Shown: positions 1 through 8,355 of the stretch, piece after piece | Numbering within the stretch: position 1 is the first letter of the stretch | Layout: every line of letters starts with the position of its first letter | Source: Bizionia sp. | GTDB taxonomy: Bacteria; Bacteroidota; Bacteroidia; Flavobacteriales; Flavobacteriaceae | Length of the DNA stretch: 60,229 nt | Direction: 5' to 3' | NCBI GenBank assembly: GCA_020631395.1 | Contig: JAHDHI010000023.1 | Span: 1-60,229 of the forward strand | Notes under the pieces: generated by a model | Databases searched by the model: none | Told to the model about the DNA's origin: nothing | What the model saw: the letters and a program-made list of their open reading frames with translations, nothing else | Translations under genes and position numbers: made by a program

Positions 1-34
1 CCTTGATTTATAGTAAAATCAATACTTAACGTGA

Positions 35-54
35 TTTTAAGGGGCGACTAATTA
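35..54. repeat. Left copy of 20-bp terminal inverted repeat
   Basis: TTTTAAGGGGCGACTAATTA is found here, and its exact reverse complement lies at 60175-60194. Beyond the 20 bp the two outer arms diverge, as the left and right ends of an insertion sequence would. The outer arm here (1-54) and the one at the right edge (60175-60229) are almost the same length. I infer that both are ends of one multicopy mobile element whose body lies outside the window. The family is not identified. Confidence 0.6.
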
Positions 55-93
55 TGTATATTCCCATCTCTTGCTTTAATGTGAAAAACGTAT

Positions 94-447
94 ATGATGA
101 AAGGAACTCCAGAAAACTATAGGCTATTCTTGGATGATGTCAGGGATGTCACAATGGTTTATCCAAATATGACCAATGACGACTTTGTGATCGTAAGGAC
201 ATATGATGCATTTGTTGCCTACATTCAAGAAAACGGATTGCCTTCCTTTATCAGTTTTGACAATGATCTAGGTGTAGACGACAATGATGTTTTGTTGCTG
301 GAAGGATATGATGCGGCAAAATGGTTGGTCTATGAAAGCAATTTGGATTTGAAGGATTTGAAATTCAAGGTACATTCGGCAAACTCGGTAGCGTCCATTC
401 AAATAGAATCCCTGTTGAATAATTATTTGAGATTTCTAAGACGATAA
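94..447 (+). CDS. Cyclic-phosphate processing receiver (cREC) domain protein
   Basis: This 117-residue protein has the signature of the stand-alone receiver-like family called cREC: an N-terminal LFLDDVR acidic pocket (residues 11-17), the ISFDNDLG acidic turn (about 53-60), EGYDAAKWL (about 70-78) and a C-terminal HSAN motif. The family is proposed to act in cyclic-phosphate nucleotide or RNA-end processing, and no substrate can be read from the sequence. There is no signal peptide, so it should be cytosolic. A start at the second Met (position 97) is equally possible. It stands alone, 40 bp from the repeat at the left edge, and its original upstream neighbour may have been lost to the element there. 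Confidence 0.8.
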   Translation: MMKGTPENYRLFLDDVRDVTMVYPNMTNDDFVIVRTYDAFVAYIQENGLPSFISFDNDLGVDDNDVLLLEGYDAAKWLVYESNLDLKDLKFKVHSANSVASIQIESLLNNYLRFLRR

Positions 448-550
448 AGCAACTAAACTACAAACAGACTAAATTAAAAATTGGGACATATACCGTTCGT
501 ATAATAAAAAGATGCATATGTAAATTCATTGTTGCCATTGGTTGATCTAA

Positions 551-582
551 TTGGCAATCGGGTTGAGATCGTCGTAGTTTTG
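551..582 (+). promoter_or_regulatory. Putative Bacteroidota promoter for thioredoxin/TPR gene
   Basis: TTG at 551-553, a 21-bp spacer and TAGTTTTG at 575-582 fit the TTTG / TAnnTTTG consensus of the Bacteroidota primary sigma factor. Transcription would begin near 589, leaving about 23 nt before the start codon at 612. Confidence 0.4.
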
Positions 583-611
583 GATGCATCAACAATCAAA
601 TTCATCCATTT

Positions 612-1505
612 ATGAAACGAGCAGTTATTTTTTTATCAGTATTTTTTTGTGTCAGCTTTGGGTTTTCCCAAACCCTCAACAAGGAGGTGATAGACGCCAA
701 AGGTAAGGCAAAGCTTTTGGGTGTGATCGACAAAGAGGGTTTGAAAAAGGAAAACTATGCCAGTTGGTTCAATAAAAACTACGAGGCTTATCTAACAAAC
801 GATAAAATCATAGACAAACTAAGAGATTCATTGAGAGGCTATGAGATAAAGGTTTTCCTAGGGACTTGGTGTGGAGATAGCAAACGTGAGGTTCCACGTT
901 TTTACAATGTGTTGGAAGCAGCGGACTTCCCAAAATCACAACTACAGGTCATAGCATTGGATAAAACGGAAGAGGCCTACAAGAAAAGCCCGACGGGAGA
1001 GGAAGAGGGATTGAACATTCATCGTGTTCCAACCTTCGTATTCTATAAGGATGGTAAAGAGGTGAACAGGATTGTGGAGTCCCCAAAGGAAACCTTGGAA
1101 AGAGATATGTTGAAGATAGTAGGCGACAACAAGTATACACCAAATTACATGGCAGCAAATTACCTGCATTACTTGTTCCAAAGCAAAACGATGGAGGAGT
1201 TGAACAAGATGGAGATGGAATTGGTGCCAAAACTTTCGGAATTCACAAAAGGAAGCAGGGAACTCAACACCTTGGGATATGTATATTTGAGAAGCAATCA
1301 AATGGATAAGGCCCTGTATGTCTTCAATATGAACACAAAGATATTTCCATACAAATACAATGTCTATGATAGCCTAGGAGAGGCATATTTGGTTGATGAA
1401 GATTATGATAAGGCATCAAAGCATTACAATAAGGTATTGGAGTTGAAACCAGAAGATGAAAATGCTCAAGCTATGTTGGAGAAGATTGAGAAAGAAAGGC
1501 GATGA
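612..1505 (+). CDS. Secreted thioredoxin-like protein with C-terminal TPR repeats
   Basis: The protein has 297 residues. A signal peptide (about 1-19, ending in FGFSQ) sends it to the periplasm. A thioredoxin fold follows (about 60-170) with the active-site variant TWCGDS and the cis-Pro element RVPTF. The last 80 residues hold two TPR-like helical pairs (LGYVYLRSNQMDKAL and LGEAYLVDEDYDKAS). The usual CxxC is reduced to CxxS, so it is unlikely to be an ordinary disulfide oxidoreductase. A role in binding thiol or peptide partners, or in monothiol chemistry, is more likely. No partner gene is obvious nearby. Confidence 0.75.
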   Translation: MKRAVIFLSVFFCVSFGFSQTLNKEVIDAKGKAKLLGVIDKEGLKKENYASWFNKNYEAYLTNDKIIDKLRDSLRGYEIKVFLGTWCGDSKREVPRFYNVLEAADFPKSQLQVIALDKTEEAYKKSPTGEEEGLNIHRVPTFVFYKDGKEVNRIVESPKETLERDMLKIVGDNKYTPNYMAANYLHYLFQSKTMEELNKMEMELVPKLSEFTKGSRELNTLGYVYLRSNQMDKALYVFNMNTKIFPYKYNVYDSLGEAYLVDEDYDKASKHYNKVLELKPEDENAQAMLEKIEKERR

Positions 1506-1559
1506 CAAAATAAGTTGACCTTTGTAGAGTTATAAAGGTGTCAATCAATTAATGTCACC

Positions 1560-2345
1560 ATTAAAATAATCGTATTCATAGGAGTTTTGCTGTTAGTGTT
1601 GGGATGTAAAATGCCCGAAAAGAAAACAATGCCACAAGCCGAAATGCCTTTGGATGACATTGCGGAAAGGTATGACAAGGAAAAACAAGCTGGCTTGGAC
1701 AGTTTGAAAATAAATATAAACTTCAAACCCAAAGGAAACTATCAAGCAATAAGAAGCACCATTCGTTCAGATAGGGCATATTTTAGAAATGCCTATCGAG
1801 ATAATGCAGGCAAGGCGATAGATAGTGCCTCCAAGTACTTGCATACAAAATTAATTGACGAGATCGTGCCACATTGGTACGGAAGGCCGTGGGATTTCAA
1901 TGGACATACCGACGAACCAGACAAAGGTGAAGTTGCTTGCGGTTATTTCGTGTCTACGACTTTGAAGCATATGGATTTCAATGTAAATCGCTATAAGATG
2001 GCACAGCAGGCAGGGTTGAACATTGCCAAGGCATTGCAGTCTGAGTCCGAAATTAAAACATACGGCAATGTAGATTTTGATGTATTGAAGCAGAGATTGA
2101 ATAAAACGTATGCAGACGGTATCTATTTTGTGGGTTTGGACAACCACGTAGGATACGTCTTGATACAAGATGAAGAATTGTATTTTCTACACTCCAGTTA
2201 TTGTGACGATAAAGTAGTCATTGAGTTGGCAGAGACGTCACCTTGTTTCGGCTCCAACATATATGTGTTTGCAGAAGTAACGACAAATGAAAAACTAATC
2301 GAAAAGTGGATTTTGAATGATGCTTTGGATATTCCTGCGAATTAG
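1560..2345 (+). CDS. Lipoprotein with possible NlpC/P60-like Cys-His site, probable ATT start
   Basis: I do not recognise a named family. Read from the TTG at 1587 the protein would start MLLVLGCK, too short to be exported. Read from ATT at 1560 it starts (M)KIIVFIGVLLLVLGC, a complete lipoprotein signal with lipobox VLGC. The mature part (about 245 residues) contains VACGYFVS, NHVGYVLI and LHSSYC, in an order that recalls the Cys and His of NlpC/P60 or papain-like folds. That resemblance is inference. ATG at 1552 is in another frame and hits a stop after five codons, so either a rare ATT start or a recent frameshift is needed. The 3' end is convergent with the MutS-like gene, 6 bp away. Confidence 0.6.
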   Translation: MKIIVFIGVLLLVLGCKMPEKKTMPQAEMPLDDIAERYDKEKQAGLDSLKININFKPKGNYQAIRSTIRSDRAYFRNAYRDNAGKAIDSASKYLHTKLIDEIVPHWYGRPWDFNGHTDEPDKGEVACGYFVSTTLKHMDFNVNRYKMAQQAGLNIAKALQSESEIKTYGNVDFDVLKQRLNKTYADGIYFVGLDNHVGYVLIQDEELYFLHSSYCDDKVVIELAETSPCFGSNIYVFAEVTTNEKLIEKWILNDALDIPAN

Positions 2346-2351
2346 AAAAGA

Positions 2352-4121
2352 CTAAACAATCTCCATCTTCTTGAGCAAGAAACTGGCATTCATGTTCTGA
2401 CAAACCCCTTGCTTCAAGGTATAGTCGAAATGCAATTCGTCGTTTATTATTTCAGCATCGAAATAGTAGTTTTTGACATCACTCAATTCTTGTTCTATCT
2501 CACAAAGGCTCAAATCGTGTGTGGCAATGATTCCCGTAGCATTGGAAGCTACCAGTTTTTCAACGAACTTACGGGAACCGATGGCTTTGTCCGTGCTGTT
2601 CGTACCTTTTAATATCTCATCGAGAATAATGAAATAAGGCTCTTCCTGTATGGTGTCCACAATGAATTTCAAGCGTGTCAGTTCCGAAAAGAAATACGAA
2701 CTGTCATCTGTAAGGGAATCGTTGGTACGCATGCTCGTAATCAACTTTACAGGGGAATAGGTACTGGCTTTTGCACAAATGGGCAGGCCGACATTGGCCA
2801 TGACGATATGCAAGGACACGGTTCTCAAGAACGTACTCTTTCCTGCCATGTTTGCACCAGTTACGATAAAGAATTCCTGATTGTTTATTTGGAGGTTGCT
2901 ATCCACGCGCTTGTTGGAATCAAGCAAAGGGTGACCTAGATCGGTGGCTTTTATGACAGCTTTGTCAGCGCTTATTTCTGGGAAGACGAATTGAGAATGG
3001 TTAAAGGCATAGTTTCCCAGGGAGTTATAGGCATCAAAGAAGGAAACGACCTCAAACCAGTGGGTTACCGTATTGCTATGGGACGCTATCCACTGTTCTA
3101 TCTTGTAGGTCTGCTTTACATCCCAAAGAAAGAAGCCATTGCCGAATATGGCGGAAATGATGTTGTTTCTGTTGTCCAGGGCATCTATGTATTTGGAGAA
3201 TTCACTGAAGATGGCAGATGCCTTTTTGTTTTCCGATTGTATTTGCTTCTGTTTTTTCAGAAGCAACTTGGCAGTAAACGTTTCATTTTCTATTTGATTC
3301 AATAATTTGGAATATTGACGAAACGTATCTTTTATCTTGCTGGTCTTTACAGACAAGGCATTGGTTTTCTTTACATATCTTCCAGTAATGCCCAAACCTA
3401 GAAGCATCCAGTAAACTAACACCAATGGACTAACGAAGCTAAAGAGCATCAGCGTGAATACAACCACGGAACCAATGCTGAAAGCCAAGGGCAACCATTT
3501 GAAGGTTGCTGGCAAGAAGGACTTGTAGGTGCTTAGCCATTGCGTAATGTGCATTGCAGGTGTTTCTATTGCAATCAAAGAAGCTATGGCCGAAAAATGT
3601 TGTCTCCATTTTGGTTTGGAGGCCAATTCCCTTATGGTTTCTTGACGATCTATGATTGCACTGGTATCGTTGGCAGTAAGCGTATTCGCAAATAGTTTTG
3701 TGCCTTCTTTTGTAACGGATCTATTCGTGAATTGAAAGAAGGAACCCCTCCCAAACAAATCGATGTCCAAGCTATAGAAATGGGATGGATCCAGAAACTC
3801 GGAACCATCATCTCGATCATGGAAATCTCCTGAGGCTATCTTTAGTTCTTCCTCATTGATGGCTACCAAAGCTTGGTTCAAGTCCTTTTCGGCTTTCAAA
3901 TCAGTGTACTTGGACAATAGATACAAAAAACCAGCCAATCCCATGATGCCAACAATTGTAGCGACTTGCCAAGTGTCGAAAGTGAAATAGACAACCAAAC
4001 AGGTTGTTACGAAAACCAGCAATCTAAACAAGCTTAGGCCGGTGAGTTGTTTTTTCAATCTGGCAACCTCAATGGCATAGCCATCTAATTGTTGTTTGTA
4101 ATAAAGTTTGGAATCTGTCAT
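2352..4121 (-). CDS. Membrane-anchored MutS-like ATPase
   Basis: The protein has 589 residues. It ends in a MutS domain V ATPase: Walker A GANMAGKS (about 422-429), Walker B IILDEILKG (Asp501, Glu502) and the H-loop IIATHDL (His535). The N-terminal half has no mismatch-recognition domain. It carries hydrophobic segments at about 30-70 and 200-245 that look like two pairs of membrane helices. The family is widespread in Bacteroidota and annotated only as MutS-related, and lack of the MutS1 clamp and the MutS2 Smr domain argues against classical mismatch repair. It is probably co-transcribed with the upstream M28 peptidase, with a one-base TAATG overlap at 4121. Confidence 0.85.
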   Translation of the reverse strand: MTDSKLYYKQQLDGYAIEVARLKKQLTGLSLFRLLVFVTTCLVVYFTFDTWQVATIVGIMGLAGFLYLLSKYTDLKAEKDLNQALVAINEEELKIASGDFHDRDDGSEFLDPSHFYSLDIDLFGRGSFFQFTNRSVTKEGTKLFANTLTANDTSAIIDRQETIRELASKPKWRQHFSAIASLIAIETPAMHITQWLSTYKSFLPATFKWLPLAFSIGSVVVFTLMLFSFVSPLVLVYWMLLGLGITGRYVKKTNALSVKTSKIKDTFRQYSKLLNQIENETFTAKLLLKKQKQIQSENKKASAIFSEFSKYIDALDNRNNIISAIFGNGFFLWDVKQTYKIEQWIASHSNTVTHWFEVVSFFDAYNSLGNYAFNHSQFVFPEISADKAVIKATDLGHPLLDSNKRVDSNLQINNQEFFIVTGANMAGKSTFLRTVSLHIVMANVGLPICAKASTYSPVKLITSMRTNDSLTDDSSYFFSELTRLKFIVDTIQEEPYFIILDEILKGTNSTDKAIGSRKFVEKLVASNATGIIATHDLSLCEIEQELSDVKNYYFDAEIINDELHFDYTLKQGVCQNMNASFLLKKMEIV

Positions 4122-5074
4122 TATAATTGCATTGCGTCTAACTTTTCAAAAATGTCGATGATGGTTTGTACGGTATCTTTGTAAAACTCAGGATGAATAT
4201 TTTCGAAATCGTCTGTAGGTTTGTGATAGTCTTCATGATCAGGGACTCCAAAATATAGAAACGGAATCTTGGCTTTGTGAAAAGCTGCGTGATCACTGGA
4301 AAATGTCCAATTGTCCTTGCCATCCGTACCATCGTGACCAACTAGCAAATTAACGGCTTCCTTGTTTTTGAAACCCTCGATGATAGGGATGAATTGCTCG
4401 TTGTATCTTGTGCCTACAACAAACAATTTTTTCTCGTCGCTACGACTAATCATATCCATATTGAGGTTCAGTTTCATTTTTTCAGCAGGCAAGATGCCGC
4501 TCTCAACAAAATGATAAGCTCCTTTCAAACCCAACTCCTCTCCATCGAAAGCCACCAAAAGGACGTTGTGCTTTGGAGGATGTTTTGAAAAGTGCTCTGC
4601 AAATGCAAACAAGGCGCTTATGCCAGAGGCATCATCATCGGCACCATTGTATATCTTGCCATTTTTAATGCCTTCATGATCATAATGAGCAGTTATTATG
4701 ATGTATTCATCTGTATTGCCGCTTCCCTTCACGAGACCAAGGACATTGGTGCCTTCGTAAGTTTTTTCTCTGCCTTTGAAACTGAAATCTTGTTCATAGC
4801 TGTCAAACAAGGGATCGACACCTAGAAATTTGAACTGATTGATGATGTATTTTTTTGCTTTCTTAGCTCCTTTGGTTCCAGTTCTTCTTCCTTCAAAAGC
4901 ATCCGAAGACAATGTTTTGATATGGTGTAAGAGAGAATCGGGATCAAATGAATACGCTTTGGCCAATGTTTGTTTTGTCATTGATTCTTTAGTGGAGGTT
5001 TCTGTAACTTGACCTTTGCAGTTGAAAGCGAAAAGACAGGCAAGCAAAGTAATTAAAGAAAATTGACGATTCAT
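4121..5074 (-). CDS. Secreted M28 family zinc metallopeptidase
   Basis: The protein has 317 residues with an N-terminal export signal and a Cys at residue 19 in FAFNC. That lipobox is imperfect, so it could be a lipoprotein or be fully secreted. The two-zinc M28 site is complete: AHYDHEG (His), GADDDASG (Asp), DGEELGLKG (Glu pair), NMDMISR (Asp) and DHEDYHKPTDD (His). It should be an aminopeptidase or dipeptidase acting outside the inner membrane. It is followed by the MutS-like gene with a one-base overlap, probably in one transcript. Confidence 0.88.
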   Translation of the reverse strand: MNRQFSLITLLACLFAFNCKGQVTETSTKESMTKQTLAKAYSFDPDSLLHHIKTLSSDAFEGRRTGTKGAKKAKKYIINQFKFLGVDPLFDSYEQDFSFKGREKTYEGTNVLGLVKGSGNTDEYIIITAHYDHEGIKNGKIYNGADDDASGISALFAFAEHFSKHPPKHNVLLVAFDGEELGLKGAYHFVESGILPAEKMKLNLNMDMISRSDEKKLFVVGTRYNEQFIPIIEGFKNKEAVNLLVGHDGTDGKDNWTFSSDHAAFHKAKIPFLYFGVPDHEDYHKPTDDFENIHPEFYKDTVQTIIDIFEKLDAMQL

Positions 5075-5156
5075 ATTTTTAAGTTTTAAAAGAGACTATG
5101 ATATTAAGAGAGAACTGCTCTTTTACTATGAAAAGAACAATCCATTGCATTTGTTT

Positions 5157-6296
5157 TTAACCCAAGGCTTGCTTCAAATCGGCTATTAAATCTTCGACAT
5201 CTTCGATACCTACACTCAATCTAATCAAAGAGTCCACTACACCAGTTTTTTCGCGATCTTCCTTTGGGATGCTTGCATGTGTCATGCTTGCGGGGTGTCC
5301 AGAAAGGGATTCCACGCCACCCAAAGATTCCGCCAAGGTAAATATTTTTAGGCTTTCTACCATTTTTATGGCCTGTTCGTAATCGTTGCCTTTGGTTGTA
5401 AAAGAAATCATACCTCCGAAATCCTTCATTTGAGACTTTGCAATATCATGATTTGGATGGTTTTCAAAACCTGGCCAATATACCTTTTCTACTTTTGGGT
5501 GAGTTGCCAAATACTCGGCAACTGCTTTGCCATTTTCACAATGACGTTGCATTCTCACGTGCAATGTCTTGATGCCTCTCAATGCCAAAAATGAATCTTG
5601 GGGGCCACAAACTGCCCCACTTGCATTTTGGATGAAGTATAGCTTATCTGCCAATTCCTTGTCTTTTACCATCAAGGCACCCATGACCAAATCACTATGA
5701 CCTCCAATGTACTTCGTTGCGGAATGCATGACTATGTCGGCACCCAAATCCAAAGGTTGTTGCAAGTATGGAGTGGCAAATGTATTGTCTACGGCCAATA
5801 GTACGCCATGTTTTTTTGCAATGGTAGCCGTTGCCTTTATGTCTATGATCTTCATCATGGGATTTGTTGGCGTTTCCACCCAAATCAATTTCGTGTTGTC
5901 GTTTACATACGATTCTATGTTTGATGCATTCTGCATTCCCATAAAATGAAACTTGATCCCAAAACCTTGAAATATCTTGGTGAACAACCGGTAGGAACCA
6001 CCGTACAAATCGTTGGTTGAAATGACTTCATCCCCTGGTTTTAGCAATTTCATCACAGCATCAATGGCTGCCAATCCTGAGCCAAAAGCCAATCCGAATT
6101 CACCATTTTCAATGCTGGCAAAGGCATTTTCCAAAGCTTGGCGTGTTGGGTTGTGGGTTCTAGAGTATTCAAATCCCTTGTGCCCACCAGGTGTACTTTG
6201 GGCATATGTAGATGTTTGATAGATGGGAGGCATTACGGCTCCATAAGCTGGATCATGCTTTTGTCCACCATGTATCGTCTTCGTATTAAACTTCAT
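5157..6296 (-). CDS. Cystathionine gamma-synthase / gamma-lyase family PLP enzyme
   Basis: A full-length (379 residues) trans-sulfuration enzyme of the Cys/Met metabolism PLP family. The PLP lysine is Lys195 in SATKYIGGHSD. Other signatures are YSRTHNPTR, AFGSGLAAI, VETPTNPMM and the C-terminal ESLGGVESLSGHP. It joins an activated homoserine with cysteine (gamma-synthase) or cleaves cystathionine (gamma-lyase); sequence alone does not separate the two, though Bacteroidota copies are usually called gamma-synthase. It is monocistronic, with a very good promoter at 6367-6397 and a 5' leader of about 64 nt in which I see no riboswitch. Confidence 0.88.
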   Translation of the reverse strand: MKFNTKTIHGGQKHDPAYGAVMPPIYQTSTYAQSTPGGHKGFEYSRTHNPTRQALENAFASIENGEFGLAFGSGLAAIDAVMKLLKPGDEVISTNDLYGGSYRLFTKIFQGFGIKFHFMGMQNASNIESYVNDNTKLIWVETPTNPMMKIIDIKATATIAKKHGVLLAVDNTFATPYLQQPLDLGADIVMHSATKYIGGHSDLVMGALMVKDKELADKLYFIQNASGAVCGPQDSFLALRGIKTLHVRMQRHCENGKAVAEYLATHPKVEKVYWPGFENHPNHDIAKSQMKDFGGMISFTTKGNDYEQAIKMVESLKIFTLAESLGGVESLSGHPASMTHASIPKEDREKTGVVDSLIRLSVGIEDVEDLIADLKQALG

Positions 6297-6366
6297 CTTA
6301 TTTTATTTGTGTTTTTGAAGCAAACAGATGGTAATCCTATTTTCATCCTAAAAGTTTTGATAACAA

Positions 6367-6397
6367 CAAAAATAGCTTTTAATTCGTTGTATTCAAA
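6367..6397 (-). promoter_or_regulatory. Bacteroidota promoter for the cystathionine synthase gene
   Basis: On the minus strand TTTG (6397-6394), exactly 19 bases, then TATTTTTG (6374-6367) is a full match to the TTTG-N19-TAnnTTTG consensus. The inferred transcription start is near 6360, about 64 nt before the start codon. It is the clearest promoter in the window. Confidence 0.65.
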
Positions 6398-6418
6398 TGT
6401 AAACAATGCCTTTAATCT

Positions 6419-7168
6419 ATGTTTAACAATTCCGCTTTTAAAAGATTGAAAACTGCAAGCCTATTAATTGGTTTCATATGCTTGCATTCATGCAAAGATG
6501 AAATCGTACTTGATTTTTCTGAAACTTCCATTTTGGTCGAAGATGAAACCGTTGTAGAAATCAACATTCCCAAAGCAGAAGGGAATGGCAATGCAGCTGC
6601 CAAAATAAACAAGACATTGAAGAATTTTGCCAACAACACGCTAAACATAGATGCTGCAAAGACGGCAAAGACCACCATAAAGGAAAACATAGCTTCTTTT
6701 AGAGACTCATACAAATCCTTCAAAAAGCAAATGGAGGAGATGTCTTTGGCAGGAACGGATTTACCCATTTGGGAAGCCATCATAGATGGAGAGGTACTTT
6801 ATAAGAACGAGACAATGGTATGCATAGCAATGAATTCTAGTATAAACACAGGAGGGGCTCATGGAAATATGATGATGAGATTCTTCAATTTTGACATTGC
6901 CACAGGCAAGGAGTTGAAGAATGTTGATTTGTTTGAAAACACAAAGGAATTTACTGCTTTGGTGGAAAAATATTACAAAAAGGAACTTCTTACAACCTAC
7001 GAAAATGGGAGCTTGGATTTCAAGGGAGCTGGTTTTCAGCTCCCAAAGACATTGGGTTTCAGTGACGATGGGATCATTATTTTTTACGATAATTTCAATA
7101 CACCGTCAAACGAACCTTTGGAATTTACGATTCCCTATGAAGTAGCCAACAAGTATTTGAAGGTTTAA
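6419..7168 (+). CDS. Lipoprotein with DUF3298 (RsiV/PdaC-like) domain
   Basis: The protein has 249 residues. The start at 6419 gives a lipoprotein signal ending in LHSC. The C-terminal half carries NTGGAHGNMMM, FNFDIATGKEL and DLFENTKEF, the usual core of the DUF3298 domain found in the sigma-V anti-sigma factor RsiV and in PdaC-like proteins. Its first half resembles the DUF4163 domain that usually precedes it. In this phylum such proteins are envelope lipoproteins, and related domains bind or deacetylate glycans. No catalytic deacetylase motif is visible here. It is convergent with the DinB-like gene, overlapping by 4 bp. Confidence 0.75.
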   Translation: MFNNSAFKRLKTASLLIGFICLHSCKDEIVLDFSETSILVEDETVVEINIPKAEGNGNAAAKINKTLKNFANNTLNIDAAKTAKTTIKENIASFRDSYKSFKKQMEEMSLAGTDLPIWEAIIDGEVLYKNETMVCIAMNSSINTGGAHGNMMMRFFNFDIATGKELKNVDLFENTKEFTALVEKYYKKELLTTYENGSLDFKGAGFQLPKTLGFSDDGIIIFYDNFNTPSNEPLEFTIPYEVANKYLKV

Positions 7169-7620
7169 AGCGATTTTTTAAGCGCCAAGATGTAACCAAG
7201 GTGTATGCCTTCATGGAAATTGTTGAAATCGATGGCTTCTTCCACATTTGTCAACGTGCTTTTCGTGGTCACCGTATAGGTGATGTAGTTTTTGAAGATG
7301 CCTGCAGCATAGTCTGCCTTTGTCTTTTCTATGGTAGAAAACAACAAATCCTTTATTTCGTCTACTTCTTTTTGCGTGGCCATATGTTCGGTCTTGGTGC
7401 CTTTCTTGTATTTTAACACGAGCTCTTTGGAGACATGCATGGGTAGTTCAGACAAACTATATACCAGCAATTGTTGTGTCACGACGGTATGTGCGATGTT
7501 CCAAAATATGTTGTTGTTGAAACCTTCGGGAACCTTGTTTAATTGCTCTAGGCTAAAATCCTCCAAAAAGGATTTAAACAGCGTTCGGTTTTTTATGGTG
7601 ATGTCAAAAATAAAATCCAT
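7165..7620 (-). CDS. DinB family protein
   Basis: The protein has 151 residues from the start at 7620 (MDFIFDITIKN), which fits the family better than the upstream in-frame Met at 7680. A TACTTTTA element at 7648-7641 on the minus strand supports that choice. It is a four-helix-bundle DinB/YfiT-type protein with the expected metal histidines in WNIAHTV, NFHEG and GIHLGY. The family includes metal-dependent thiol transferases, and the substrate here is unknown. The gene is divergent from the ArsC-like gene at 7938. Confidence 0.8.
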   Translation of the reverse strand: MDFIFDITIKNRTLFKSFLEDFSLEQLNKVPEGFNNNIFWNIAHTVVTQQLLVYSLSELPMHVSKELVLKYKKGTKTEHMATQKEVDEIKDLLFSTIEKTKADYAAGIFKNYITYTVTTKSTLTNVEEAIDFNNFHEGIHLGYILALKKSL

Positions 7621-7937
7621 GAGTATTTGTTTTTTTTTGATAAAAGTAAAGGATTTTTTAGTCATTGACGGGAATTGCATGCACCAAAAACAACAATGAT
7701 AGAAGAAACCAATTACGACATAATTAAAAACAAAACTTTAAGCTGGTGGTTTCGTTCAAAATGAATTTACTTTGTACTTCAAATTTTGATTTGCATAAAA
7801 TAAACGCTCCTTTTATTCCATAAGGGACAGTTTTAAAAAAACATGCAATGCAACATTCGTAGCTAAAGATTGGTCATAGAGTAAAATGATTATGTGAATG
7901 TTACGGATGACCGATAAAAAACAATAAATATAAACCG
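7621..7937. other. 317-bp divergent intergenic region
   Basis: AT-rich spacer between the DinB gene (minus) and the ArsC-like gene (plus). Apart from the weak minus-strand element at 7641-7648 I see no convincing promoter, hairpin or small gene. Confidence 0.5.
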
Positions 7938-8300
7938 ATGAATAAAGTATATTATCTAAAGACTTGTAGCACTTGCATTCGCATTTTGAAAGAACTCGAT
8001 CTGCCTTCGGACTTTGTCTTGCAAGACATAAAGAAAGAAGAAATAATGGTTAAGCAATTGGAAGAGATGAAGGATCTGGCAGGAAGTTACGAAGCCTTGT
8101 TTAGCAAGAGGGCGACGTTGTACAAGTCAATGGATTTAAAAAATCAAGAGCTAACGGAGAAAGACTACAAACAATACATATTGGAACATTATACATTCTT
8201 GAGTCGCCCAGTGATGATCATTGATGGCAACATATTCGTTGGGAATTCCAAGAAGAATGTCGAAGCTGCAAGATTGGCATTGAACGAGGTGAGCAACTAA
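7938..8300 (+). CDS. ArsC/Spx-family thioredoxin-fold protein
   Basis: The protein has 120 residues. A CxxC pair (Cys10, Cys13, in TCSTC) sits right after the first beta strand, as in ArsC/Spx/YffB proteins, and RPVMIIDGNIFVG near the C-terminus is the conserved cis-Pro and substrate-strand region. It may be a glutaredoxin-coupled arsenate reductase or a redox protein of unknown target. There is no ars operon around it to support an arsenic role. Confidence 0.8.
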   Translation: MNKVYYLKTCSTCIRILKELDLPSDFVLQDIKKEEIMVKQLEEMKDLAGSYEALFSKRATLYKSMDLKNQELTEKDYKQYILEHYTFLSRPVMIIDGNIFVGNSKKNVEAARLALNEVSN

Positions 8301-8355
8301 GTTGTTTTTAACAAGCATAAATGGTGGGACAAGCATTGTCGCCTCAAGTAAATAG

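Noticed and set aside
6297-6360. SAM or other riboswitch in the leader of the cystathionine synthase gene
   Set aside because: The leader is only about 64 nt, AT-rich and shows no stable set of helices or conserved core.
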